Source: Bacteriovoracaceae bacterium UBA4097 (GTDB lineage: Bacteria; Bdellovibrionota; Bacteriovoracia; Bacteriovoracales; Bacteriovoracaceae). From it: a stretch of 42,553 bases of DNA. Location of the stretch: contig DFXX01000032.1 of NCBI GenBank assembly GCA_002381765.1, positions 134,713-177,265 of the forward strand. Reading direction: 5' to 3'. The position numbers and the translations under genes were made by a program. Position 1 is the first letter of the stretch. Each line of letters begins with the position of its first letter. The notes below the pieces were generated by a model, which had not been told where the DNA came from, ran no database searches, and saw only the letters and a list, made by a program, of their open reading frames with translations. Below, in pieces: positions 34,828 through 42,553 of this stretch.

Positions 34828-35238
34828 ATGAATATTGGAGAAGTCGCAGAGCTAAGCCAAGTTAACAGTAAGATGATTCGAAGATATGAAGAGCAGGGAA
34901 TAATTCCAAAAGCAGGAAGAAGTCTCTCTGGCTATCGCCAATATACCCAGAAGGATGTGCACGTTCTTCGTTTTGTTAAAAGATCGCGTGAGCTTGGCTT
35001 CTCCATGAAAGATGTAAAACAATTAGTCAGTCTATGGAGAAATAAGAACAGACCAAGCTCACAGGTAAAATCAATTGCTTCGAAACATATTGAAGAACTT
35101 GAAAGAAAACTTCAGGAAATCCAATCAATGCTCTCAACTCTTAAGTATCTCACAAACAATTGTCACGGCGATCAACGCCCAGATTGTCCCATTTTAGAGG
35201 GTTTAGAATTCAATAAGAGTAAAGAGCTCCACCTCTAG
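34828..35238 (+). CDS. cueR: Copper-responsive MerR-family regulator CueR
   Basis: A 136-residue regulator: winged helix-turn-helix (1-70; IGEVAELSQVNSKMIRRYEEQG), dimerisation helix (about 75-108) and a C-terminal metal loop with C112 and C120 (CHGDQRPDC), the same numbering as the two Cu+ ligands of E. coli CueR. GGAG precedes the ATG, 8 bp after copA. Being in the same transcript as copA means its own level rises with copper. Confidence 0.94.
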   Translation: MNIGEVAELSQVNSKMIRRYEEQGIIPKAGRSLSGYRQYTQKDVHVLRFVKRSRELGFSMKDVKQLVSLWRNKNRPSSQVKSIASKHIEELERKLQEIQSMLSTLKYLTNNCHGDQRPDCPILEGLEFNKSKELHL

Positions 35239-35317
35239 CAGGAAGTTTTGGCCTTATTTTGACAAGGAACAGAAAGAGTTAAACTAGGGCTTACTCTTTT
35301 ATCGAGGTAATGCAAGA

Positions 35318-36169
35318 ATGAAAAATGACGAGTTGGATTTTTTAAAAGAAGCTTATCAATATTTAGAGAATCCTTCTTTTATTACAAGAGTTACGGACTA
35401 TCTAGGTAAGCCCATTCAAAAGACCATGGACCGCATGCCTCCTCTAGTGCAAGAAAAATTAAGCAGTGCCAGTGAAATGGCAATTCGTAAATCACTTGAT
35501 GTCGCCCATAATTCTCTTCAATCAATACCTCAAGGTCCCTCAACCTTAGACAAGATAAAATCAGAGAGCAGTAAACTCAGATTAAGTCATAACCTAGCTA
35601 CTGCTACAACAGGAGCAGTAGGCGGATTTTTTGGCGAGATTGGATTCTTAATAGAATTGCCTATAACAACCACCCTCATCATGCGATCTATCCTTGCGCA
35701 AGGTCAAAACTACGGTCATCTGTCTAAAGAAGAATTGATCACCAATGCACTCTATGTCTTTTCTCTTGGTTCTAGTAAATCTAAGGCGGATGATGAAATG
35801 GACACGGCCTACTACACTTCACGCTTTGCTATGGACTACGCCATTAAAAGAGCTGCTGAATATCTGGCACTCAATACCCATAGGACAGTACTAAAAAATA
35901 TCGAAGCAGGGTCTGCCCCTTTTATTCTTGAACTAATTTCAAAAGTGGCAGGGAGATTTAATATTGCTGTCGGTGAGAAGATGTTGGCAGAATCTCTACC
36001 GGTTGTGGGAGCAGTGGGTGGAGCAACTATCAATCTACTTTTTACAGACTTCTTTACACTTTCGGCTAAATATCATTTCGGTATTAAGTACTTAGAAAGT
36101 AAGTATGGAAAAGATATTGTTCAAGAACACTACTCTCGTTTGACAAATAATTCATTCACAGCTGCTTAA
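35318..36169 (+). CDS. EcsC-family protein
   Basis: A 283-residue protein matching the EcsC domain: an N-terminal amphipathic helix region, the central Gly-rich segment ATATTGAVGGFFGEIGFLIELPITTTLIMRSI, the YALSLG-like YVFSLGSSKSKADDE, and late VGAVGGATINLLFTDFF. The family is widespread, membrane-associated and of unknown biochemical function (named from the Bacillus ecs locus). No Ecs ABC genes are nearby. It converges with the SafE-like gene, overlapping by 4 bp at the stop codons. Confidence 0.85.
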   Translation: MKNDELDFLKEAYQYLENPSFITRVTDYLGKPIQKTMDRMPPLVQEKLSSASEMAIRKSLDVAHNSLQSIPQGPSTLDKIKSESSKLRLSHNLATATTGAVGGFFGEIGFLIELPITTTLIMRSILAQGQNYGHLSKEELITNALYVFSLGSSKSKADDEMDTAYYTSRFAMDYAIKRAAEYLALNTHRTVLKNIEAGSAPFILELISKVAGRFNIAVGEKMLAESLPVVGAVGGATINLLFTDFFTLSAKYHFGIKYLESKYGKDIVQEHYSRLTNNSFTAA

Positions 36170-36182
36170 TGGCAGCTGTGAA
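36155..36182. repeat. Perfect inverted repeat spanning two convergent stop codons
   Basis: Arms TTCACAGCTGC (36155-36165) and GCAGCTGTGAA (36172-36182) with a 6-nt loop TTAATG that contains parts of both TAA stops. It may act as a bidirectional terminator or mRNA 3'-end stem, although no T run follows. Confidence 0.75.
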
Positions 36183-36900
36183 CCGCTTCAGAAGGCACTT
36201 CTGCTGATGAACTTGCTGGCAATTGATTAAAATTTACGACTCGATAAGAAATAGTAATGACACCAATCAAGACCAGGCTCATGGCGTATACCTTAGGTAG
36301 CTTCATCTTAAGAGGAGTAAGAATCTTGCGAATCACTCCAGGGGCCACCACCATCGCTGGCAAGGTACCCAACCAGAAAAAGAACATAGAGAACAGGGCC
36401 TCATAGGTGTGTTGGAAGGCAACGGTACTAAGAACGATTCCGTATAAGAGCCCACAAGGAAGCATAATTGAGATCAATCCAGTAAAAAAAGATCGAGAAA
36501 AGGTTGAATTATTCTTAACTAACTTATTCCACAGTCGATAATAGGATCTGCTCAAAAATTTAGGTAAAGGTAACTCTGCCTTCTTTCCGAGAAAATTCTT
36601 GGCCCCCCAATAAATGAAAAGGCCTCCCATCATGACTGCACCTAGATTGGTAAACCAGGGTGATTTTAGAGTAGACCCAAGAAGGGATCCTAGCAGGCCT
36701 GCGAGTAAACCAAGAATGAGGTAACTCAATAGTCTTCCGAGTTGATATCGCATGATATCGGCATTCTGATTACAAGTGGAGGTAACCAATCCGCCACACA
36801 TACCAACGCAATGAAGGCTCCCGCCCATTCCTGCGAGGAATGATATCCAAGGAAAGATATTTTTGACTTCACTTAAGTGATTAATGACTTGGTCCCACAA
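36166..36900 (-). CDS. SafE/TauE-like (DsbD_2) membrane protein of the cbb3 cluster
   Basis: A 244-residue protein with about six helices and the metal-site-like LHCVGMCGGLV motif near residue 31, MLPCGLLYG in the middle. Relatives are annotated 'sulfite exporter TauE/SafE' and occur next to ccoG/ccoI, where copper delivery or heme/thiol handling for cbb3 oxidase is suspected. It starts with TTG at 36900; a strong AAGGAGG 6 bp upstream supports this rare start. It overlaps the ccoG 3' end by 20 bp. Confidence 0.85.
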   Translation of the reverse strand: MWDQVINHLSEVKNIFPWISFLAGMGGSLHCVGMCGGLVTSTCNQNADIMRYQLGRLLSYLILGLLAGLLGSLLGSTLKSPWFTNLGAVMMGGLFIYWGAKNFLGKKAELPLPKFLSRSYYRLWNKLVKNNSTFSRSFFTGLISIMLPCGLLYGIVLSTVAFQHTYEALFSMFFFWLGTLPAMVVAPGVIRKILTPLKMKLPKVYAMSLVLIGVITISYRVVNFNQLPASSSAEVPSEAVHSCH

Positions 36901-38290
36901 GGGTGACCTCCTTCTCTGCCAAAATTTTTCCTGTATTAAAGTCTAAGGCTTCGACCGTAATTATCTTGGTTCCACCAGAGAGAAAATCTCTATTAAAACG
37001 AAAGAAGAATATAATTTTAACTTCAGGTTTATTGAGTACTAGTGGTCTAGAAGGAGTAATGAAACTGACCTCTCCCTTTACTTCTTCCTTAATTCTGAAG
37101 TCTAATTTGTATTCAGAGCTTCCCTGGTGAGTAAGTTTTAATTTAAAATCATTAAGAACAATCTGCCCATCTTCGATTACCCTAAATGGGATATTTGATC
37201 TTAGGAAAACCATATTTAAATTGGTGCTGGCCTTTAAAAAATAGGCAAAGGCAGAAATTAAAATCAGACTGATGCCTATATATATACCGGACCTTAGGGT
37301 CATGGTTTTTCTTGGTTTACCATTTAATTCGTTTTCAGAAGCATATCGAATCAGTCCCTTTGGCTTCTTGAGCTTTGTCATGATGTCATCACATGCATCT
37401 ATACATTGGGTGCAGTGAATGCATTCAAGTTGATTTCCACGCCGGATATCTATCCCAGTCGGACAAACTTTCACACAATTATAGCAATTGATGCAATCCC
37501 CTTCTCCGGCCCTGTCAACTGTACCCCGGCGGGGCTCCCCTCGCTTAACATCGTAAGCAATTACTAAAGAATTCTCATCCATCATTACCGACTGGATGCG
37601 ACCGTAGGGGCAGGCGATTATACAAAACTGCTCTCTGAACCAACCAAAATCTAATAAAAAGATGGCAGTGAGAATCATGGTACCAATGAAAAGGCCCCAA
37701 TTCTCAGAAGGATTATGCGTGGTTAATTGAAGAAGTACTCGTGGTCCGACAAAATAACCAACAAAGGTATGTGCAATATGCAGTGAAATAATAGTGAAAA
37801 GAATCCACTTCACTAATCTCCTAACACCTTTCTCCATGCTCCAAGAAGCCTGATCGAGCTCTCTTCTCTTGCGTGCGCTTCCTTCAACCAGAGCTTCAAT
37901 TTTCCAATAAATCGTTTGAATAAATACTGTTTGAGGACAGGCCCAGCCACACCAAACTCTTCCCAAGAGACTGGTGATAAAAGCAATAAAAAAGAGTCCA
38001 GAAGCAATCATGAGAAAAAACAGAACGGGCTCCACTCCATGTAGAGTGGAACCCAAAAAAGTAAACTCGCGATTAAAAATATCGACCTGAAGTGCTGGCT
38101 TACCGTTTACATTAATCCAAGGAAGAAAAAGGTAAACAGAGATGAGAAACCAATAGAAGAATTTTCTTCTTTCCTTCCAAACACCTTTGGCCTCTTCAGG
38201 ATAAAGATAAACTCGATTACCGTGCTCATCGGTAGTTGCAAGCCTTTCAGAATCTAACTCGTAAATGTTTTTACTCTTCAATTTTCTCAC
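36881..38290 (-). CDS. ccoG: cbb3 oxidase accessory iron-sulfur protein CcoG
   Basis: A 469-residue membrane protein (RdxA/FixG family) needed for copper insertion into cbb3 oxidase. It has an N-terminal helix, GRVWCGWACPQTVF, CIACPYGRIQSVMMD, a pair of [4Fe-4S] motifs (CINCYNCVKVCPTGID and CIHCTQCIDACDD) and a C-terminal Ig-like periplasmic domain (about 350-465). The start is GTG at 38290 or TTG at 38281; the latter has AAGGTGAG at good spacing. It overlaps ccoP by up to 20 bp. Confidence 0.95.
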   Translation of the reverse strand: MRKLKSKNIYELDSERLATTDEHGNRVYLYPEEAKGVWKERRKFFYWFLISVYLFLPWINVNGKPALQVDIFNREFTFLGSTLHGVEPVLFFLMIASGLFFIAFITSLLGRVWCGWACPQTVFIQTIYWKIEALVEGSARKRRELDQASWSMEKGVRRLVKWILFTIISLHIAHTFVGYFVGPRVLLQLTTHNPSENWGLFIGTMILTAIFLLDFGWFREQFCIIACPYGRIQSVMMDENSLVIAYDVKRGEPRRGTVDRAGEGDCINCYNCVKVCPTGIDIRRGNQLECIHCTQCIDACDDIMTKLKKPKGLIRYASENELNGKPRKTMTLRSGIYIGISLILISAFAYFLKASTNLNMVFLRSNIPFRVIEDGQIVLNDFKLKLTHQGSSEYKLDFRIKEEVKGEVSFITPSRPLVLNKPEVKIIFFFRFNRDFLSGGTKIITVEALDFNTGKILAEKEVTLVGPSH

Positions 38291-38870
38291 CTTGAGGCTC
38301 TTTACCTTTCACGAAGGTATTTTTGAGACTCATAACATAGGCAACTGCCTGATAAACTTCATCTTTGGGAATGAGCTGCCCCCAGGCTGGCATACCATTT
38401 TCCTCACTTCCATTAAAGACCACTTGATAGACAGTATCTGGAGTTCCTTTGGCGACGATCCAATGATCATCGGTCAAGTTAGGTCCAACATCTCCTGCCC
38501 CTCTTTCCATATGACAAGGCATACAGTTCAACTCGTAAACGGCTTTACCTTTATTCAAACCATCATCTGCAACTATTGCCTGATAATGATCCGGGTTAAA
38601 AATCTCGTTTTGCTTCTTGAAATGATCTCGAACAGCAGCAACCTCGGTAAAGTCTTTTTTAAACTCTTCTCTAAGTGATGGACCACCCATGTACTGATAG
38701 TACACAAAATAACCGATGGCATATACCGTTGATACGATGAAGATCGTATTCCACCAGTTAGGAAGCGGATGGTTTAGTTCCTGGATATTGTCATAACTAT
38801 GGTCTAGGAGAAGATGTTTTTCATCTTCATGGACCAGAAGCTTGTCTTGTTCTTGGTCTTTACTGCTCAT
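38271..38870 (-). CDS. ccoP: cbb3 oxidase subunit III, single-heme CcoP
   Basis: A 199-residue c-type cytochrome. An N-terminal CcoP/FixP domain has LPNWWNTIFIVSTVYAIGYF (one transmembrane helix), followed by one heme-c domain with CMPCH and the Met ligand in NGMPAWGQ. Most CcoP proteins carry two CxxCH hemes in about 300 residues; this one has only the second-type single heme. It overlaps ccoQ by 4 bp. It passes electrons to CcoO/CcoN. Confidence 0.94.
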   Translation of the reverse strand: MSSKDQEQDKLLVHEDEKHLLLDHSYDNIQELNHPLPNWWNTIFIVSTVYAIGYFVYYQYMGGPSLREEFKKDFTEVAAVRDHFKKQNEIFNPDHYQAIVADDGLNKGKAVYELNCMPCHMERGAGDVGPNLTDDHWIVAKGTPDTVYQVVFNGSEENGMPAWGQLIPKDEVYQAVAYVMSLKNTFVKGKEPQGEKIEE

Positions 38871-39064
38871 GATATCTTTCCTTGTAAATCGTTAGTCTTA
38901 ATAGAAGGATCCTCCAAAGGTATCCGTGATACAGACTCGAAGTGAGGTCTGTTGGCCTTACGGTAGGTCCAGTAGGTGTAGGCAGCAAAGCACACAACAA
39001 ACAGGACCAAAGCCGTCAAAGGTAACCATGGAACATCAAAGTGTTTTAATACTTCTTGTTTCAT
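38867..39064 (-). CDS. ccoQ: cbb3 oxidase small subunit CcoQ
   Basis: A 65-residue single-helix protein (LTALVLFVVCFAAYTYWTYRK) between ccoNO and ccoP, overlapping both by 4 bp. Position, length and topology match CcoQ/FixQ, which stabilises the complex. The sequence itself is too short for certainty. Confidence 0.85.
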   Translation of the reverse strand: MKQEVLKHFDVPWLPLTALVLFVVCFAAYTYWTYRKANRPHFESVSRIPLEDPSIKTNDLQGKIS

Positions 39065-41217
39065 TCTTCCTCCGGAATACTTCCATAATCGACACCGATT
39101 CTCTGGATGTATGCAATAAGGGCCACAACGTCCATTTCAGCGATCTTCATTGGAACACCACTCTGAGCAAGATCTTCCGCAATCATTTTGGCCTGAGCTC
39201 TAGCATCAGCAACAGAGTTGTCAATTTCTTCCTGAGAATAAGGAACACCTAGTTTTCTCATGACCTCTAACTTCTTAGGTAGAGTCTTGTAATCGATCTT
39301 ACTATCAAAGAGCCAGCGGTACTGAGGCATAAGAGAGCCAGCAGTAACTTCACGAGGATCGAAGAAGTGCTTGTAGTGCCACATATTTGGATATTTACCA
39401 CCAACTCTTGCTAGATCAGGACCAGTTCGTTTAGATCCCCACTGGAAAGGATGGTCGTAAACGAATTCTGCAGCATTGGATACTTTTCCATATCTCACAG
39501 CTTCGTGCGCCATCGGTCTGACGGTTTGCGAGTGGCAAAGGTAACATCCCTCTTTGATATACACATCTCGTCCGTACAGCTCAAGGGCTGTATAAGGTTT
39601 GATGGCATCGATCTTGACCACATATTTATCGGCCATAAGTGAAGGAATGATTTCAATCGCAGAACCAACCAGAATTGCAATCAATGATAATACAGAGAAA
39701 ATCATCGGCCAGCCTTCCAGCTTACGGTGAGCGGAGGCATCGTGTTCAATAGAAGAGCTGTCTAAAGCATAGGCTTCATAAACAACTGGAGCTTCTTTTT
39801 TACCATTCTTAATGGTCTTCCAGAAGTTATACATCATCATTATGAAGGAAGTAAGAACAAGAGTCCCGCCAATGGCACGGATCCAATACATCGGGGTAAT
39901 CTTGATCACGGTTTCAACGAAGTTTGGATAGATAAGATTTCCGGCGTCATCCATCGCTCTCCACATCATGGACTGAGTGATACCAGCAACCCACATAGAA
40001 ATAATGTAAAGAACAAGACCAATCGTCACGAACCAGAACTGCTGGTGAGCAAGTTTTTTAGAATACAGTTCGGTATTCCATAGTTTAGGAACGAGAAAGA
40101 AAAGAATACCAGCTATAAGCATATAGTTCCAGCCAATGGTTCCGGAATGTACATGACCTGGAATCCAGTCGGTGAAGTGAGCAATCGCATTTACCGATTT
40201 GATAGAAAGAAGTGGGCCCTCAAAAGTAGACATTCCATAGAAGGTCAGAGCTGCGGCCATAAATCGTAGAGAAGGCTCTGTACGAACTTTATCCCATACG
40301 CCACGAAGGGTCATAAGACCGTTAATCATCCCCCCCCAACTTGGCATCCAAAGCATAACCGAGAACACCATACCTAGAGTCTGGGCCCACTCTGGAAGTG
40401 TGGTATAAAGAAGATGGTGAGGACCGGCCCAAATATAAATAAAGACTAAAGACCAGAAGTGGATAATCGAAAGACGATACGAGTAAACAGGACGATTAGC
40501 AGCTTTAGGAACGAAGTAGTACATGAGTCCTAAAAACGGTGTTGTTAGGAAGAAGGCCACAGCATTGTGACCATACCACCACTGAACCAGAGCATCCTGT
40601 ACACCCGCATAGAGAGAGTAAGACTTAGTTAAAGTAACCGGTATCTCAAGCGAGTTAACGATATGAAGGACAGCTACCGTCAGAATCGTTGCAATGTAGA
40701 ACCAAATGGCCACATAGATATGTCTTTCGCGGCGGCGAATAATCGTTCCGAAGAAGTTAACAGCAAAAACAACCCAGATCAGCGTGATAGCAATATCGAT
40801 TGGCCACTCAAGTTCAGCGTATTCCTTACCGGTGGTAATACCGAATGGCAGTGTTAAAGCAGCTGAGACGATGATAAGCTGCCATCCCCAGAAGTGAATC
40901 TTTGAGAGAGTATCGCTGAAGAGTCTCGCCTTGAGGAGTCGCTGATGTGAATAATAAATACCTGCAAAAATAGCATTACCACAAAAAGCAAAGATCGCGG
41001 CATTGGTATGCAATGGGCGGAGTCTTCCAAAGGTTGTCCATGGAAGTCCTAGGTTCACATGCCAATCGGCCATTTGAAAGGCGATCGTTACACCTAAGAA
41101 GAGAGCAACTACTCCCCAGATAAGTGTCGCAATGACAAAGAGTTTAACTATGCCATCGTCGTAGGTAAAACTTTCAAGCCGACCATTCCTCGGCTTGCCA
41201 TCAAGAGACGCGCTCAT
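39061..41217 (-). CDS. ccoNO: cbb3 cytochrome c oxidase fused subunits I and II (CcoNO)
   Basis: A 718-residue fusion. Residues 1-480 are the 12-helix CcoN catalytic subunit, with heme/CuB His segments in HTNAAIFAF, WWYGHNAVAFF, WAGPHHLLYT and GHVHSGTIGWN. After a linker (about 480-510, SSSIEHDASAHRK), residues about 515-718 are CcoO, with one helix, the heme site CYLCHSQTVRP (about 557-567) and Met ligand in MPQYRWL. In most bacteria the two are separate genes. The enzyme reduces O2 with high affinity and pumps protons. AAGGAAT precedes the ATG, which overlaps ccoS. Confidence 0.96.
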   Translation of the reverse strand: MSASLDGKPRNGRLESFTYDDGIVKLFVIATLIWGVVALFLGVTIAFQMADWHVNLGLPWTTFGRLRPLHTNAAIFAFCGNAIFAGIYYSHQRLLKARLFSDTLSKIHFWGWQLIIVSAALTLPFGITTGKEYAELEWPIDIAITLIWVVFAVNFFGTIIRRRERHIYVAIWFYIATILTVAVLHIVNSLEIPVTLTKSYSLYAGVQDALVQWWYGHNAVAFFLTTPFLGLMYYFVPKAANRPVYSYRLSIIHFWSLVFIYIWAGPHHLLYTTLPEWAQTLGMVFSVMLWMPSWGGMINGLMTLRGVWDKVRTEPSLRFMAAALTFYGMSTFEGPLLSIKSVNAIAHFTDWIPGHVHSGTIGWNYMLIAGILFFLVPKLWNTELYSKKLAHQQFWFVTIGLVLYIISMWVAGITQSMMWRAMDDAGNLIYPNFVETVIKITPMYWIRAIGGTLVLTSFIMMMYNFWKTIKNGKKEAPVVYEAYALDSSSIEHDASAHRKLEGWPMIFSVLSLIAILVGSAIEIIPSLMADKYVVKIDAIKPYTALELYGRDVYIKEGCYLCHSQTVRPMAHEAVRYGKVSNAAEFVYDHPFQWGSKRTGPDLARVGGKYPNMWHYKHFFDPREVTAGSLMPQYRWLFDSKIDYKTLPKKLEVMRKLGVPYSQEEIDNSVADARAQAKMIAEDLAQSGVPMKIAEMDVVALIAYIQRIGVDYGSIPEEE

Positions 41218-41389
41218 TTTCTATTCCTTTTTTAATCTGCCTTACGGCACTTGAGTCTTCGATTAACATTCTATGTCTTGGTGTTTCCAGATCGTCGTAT
41301 TGTCCCTTCCCTACCGCCCATAAAAAAAAGGCTACAAAGACAGCTCCCAACAAGAGAGCCAAGGGAAGAAGGATAATTATGATTTCCAT
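41201..41389 (-). CDS. ccoS: cbb3 oxidase maturation protein CcoS
   Basis: A 62-residue protein with one N-terminal helix (IIIILLPLALLLGAVFVAFFLWAV) followed by GQYDDLETPRHRML, the hallmark of CcoS. It is needed to load heme and copper into CcoN in other bacteria. It overlaps ccoI by 13 bp and ccoNO by 17 bp, so all are one transcript. Confidence 0.93.
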   Translation of the reverse strand: MEIIIILLPLALLLGAVFVAFFLWAVGKGQYDDLETPRHRMLIEDSSAVRQIKKGIENERVS

Positions 41390-42553
41390 ACATGCCTCAA
41401 TTTTTTAGTACCTAAGATACAAGAAACGAGAACCGTTACCGAACTGATTGGCATGATGATCGCTGCCACTAATGGATTAATGATTCCCATGAAAACAAGA
41501 ACCACTGATACCAGGTTATAAAGAAGTGAGAGAGCGAGATTGCGCTTAATGACCTTCATCGTTTCAGTCGAGATACTGAGAAGCTTCTCCACTCCCTTAA
41601 GGCCGGGAGAAGTAAGGTAAACATCTGCCGCTCTAAGGGAGATATCCATGGCCCCACAAACGGCTACACCTACAAAAGCCGCTTCCAGTGCCATCGCATC
41701 GTTGGCACCATCACCTACCATAACTGAATGAGGAGTTTTTCTAACAAGCTCACATTTCTCTTCCGGACTCATCCCCGAGAGAGCACTTTCTTCACTGAGT
41801 CCAGCTTCCTTCACTAATTCAGAAACTACTTTCTGATTATCCCCAGAGAGAATTTTTAATCTATGACCTTCGAGACTCAAGTTTTTTAAAATCTCTTTTG
41901 AATCAGGTCTTAAAGAATCTCTGACGGTGAAAGTCGCGAGCATCTTATCGTCTTCATGAATTCCGTATTTATCAATTCGATAGAGATGTCCCTCTATTTT
42001 CCCAGTAACACCTTTACCAGGAATTTCCATAAGATCTTGAACCAGCACCTTTGATGGAGATTTCGTCATAACAAAATCCAAAAGGGCCCGGGCGACTGGA
42101 TGTCGAGAATATTGTTCAAGACTTAGAATAACATCTTCAATTTTTTGCTTACCTTGAGCGAGTTCATTAAAGTTCTCAACTCGAAGTCTTCCAAAAGTCA
42201 GTGTACCCGTTTTATCAAAGAAAATGTCTTTGGTTAAAGCAAGCTTCTCTAAGACCTCATCATTCTTGATGATGATTCCACGCTCACTGGCCATAGATAG
42301 ACTGCGATTAAAAGTAAGTGGAACAGAAAGCGCTAAAGCACAAGGGCATGTCACAATAAGAAGTGTTAAAGCACGAATTAGAGCTTCTTCCATTCCTAAA
42401 AGAGGTGCCTGAACCGCAAAAAGAATTATCGCCAATAAAAAAATAGTGCCGGTGAAATATTTTGAAACCGTGGTTGAGATATCAACCATTCTTGAGCGGT
42501 TGGACCAACCATTCTCCACATTCTTTAGGATCTTGCCTAAACGAGTATCCTCT
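41377..42553 (-). CDS. ccoI: CcoI copper-transporting P-type ATPase (5' end beyond window)
   Basis: The frame is open to the right edge, so the N-terminus (metal-binding domain and first helices) is outside. About 392 C-terminal residues are visible: ILKNVENGW, the CPC motif (VTCPCALALSVPL), DKTGT in FFDKTGTLTFG, the HP motif (YSRHPVARA), and VGDGANDAMAL. It delivers copper to the cbb3 oxidase (FixI/CopA2 group) rather than exporting excess copper like CopA at 32630-34819. It overlaps ccoS, and the gene order ccoI-ccoS-ccoNO-ccoQ-ccoP-ccoG supports this role. Confidence 0.94.
   Translation of the reverse strand, partial: EDTRLGKILKNVENGWSNRSRMVDISTTVSKYFTGTIFLLAIILFAVQAPLLGMEEALIRALTLLIVTCPCALALSVPLTFNRSLSMASERGIIIKNDEVLEKLALTKDIFFDKTGTLTFGRLRVENFNELAQGKQKIEDVILSLEQYSRHPVARALLDFVMTKSPSKVLVQDLMEIPGKGVTGKIEGHLYRIDKYGIHEDDKMLATFTVRDSLRPDSKEILKNLSLEGHRLKILSGDNQKVVSELVKEAGLSEESALSGMSPEEKCELVRKTPHSVMVGDGANDAMALEAAFVGVAVCGAMDISLRAADVYLTSPGLKGVEKLLSISTETMKVIKRNLALSLLYNLVSVVLVFMGIINPLVAAIIMPISSVTVLVSCILGTKKLRHVWKS

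Overview
The window reads as chromosomal DNA of an AT-leaning Gram-negative bacterium. The mix of a fused CcoNO oxidase, a Lys/Ala-rich SWIB protein, secreted GH5 enzymes, many lipoprotein or signal-peptide proteins and terse gene spacing suggests a Bdellovibrionota member (Bacteriovorax/Peredibacter type). That placement is an inference from style; no rRNA or other marker gene is present. No tRNA, CRISPR array, prophage or intact insertion sequence was seen.

Layout. 1-2446: a secreted multi-module GH5 glycosidase (minus), running off the left edge. 2447-10342: housekeeping and accessory genes: a CBS protein, a two-gene ABC exporter, an MHYT-sensor histidine kinase, a CNNM-type membrane CBS protein, a histone-H1-like/SWIB DNA-binding protein with its own promoter and terminator, a DUF2892 protein, an epoxide-hydrolase-like enzyme and a HAD phosphatase (paired with a second CBS gene, 10357-10809). 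10861-15869: a nitric-oxide defence module. ric, a small membrane protein and quinol-type norB form a minus-strand operon behind a sigma-54 promoter; norR diverges from it, and three 17-bp NorR-type sites lie between. 15866-17912: a lipoprotein and a beta-helix protein. 18057-19730: a membrane metallophosphoesterase followed 3 bp later by a short LOV blue-light receptor. 19768-25770: a minus-strand inorganic-carbon uptake operon (small exported protein, SulP, DabA, DabB). 25846-26100: remnant of a potassium channel. 26215-28467: a second GH5 protein paralogous to the first. 28468-28907: a repeat-rich intergenic region. 28908-32075: three plus-strand genes (large exported protein of unknown function, HutD-like protein, small exported protein). 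32079-35238: copper module: DUF3347 protein, CopA and CueR, with a classic 19-bp-spacer CueR promoter. 35318-36169: EcsC-like protein. 36166-42553: cbb3 oxidase cluster ccoI-ccoS-ccoNO-ccoQ-ccoP-ccoG plus a SafE-like membrane protein, running off the right edge.

How they fit. NO reductase, NO-damage repair, a high-affinity cbb3 oxidase and copper handling (CopA, CueR, CcoI, SafE-like) all serve life at low oxygen and under nitrosative stress. The MHYT kinase, CBS proteins and LOV protein add sensing. The most notable points are the completely readable NorR/sigma-54 control region, the LOV-phosphoesterase pair, a DabAB carbon pump in a probable heterotroph, and the GH5 paralogues with reshuffled modules.
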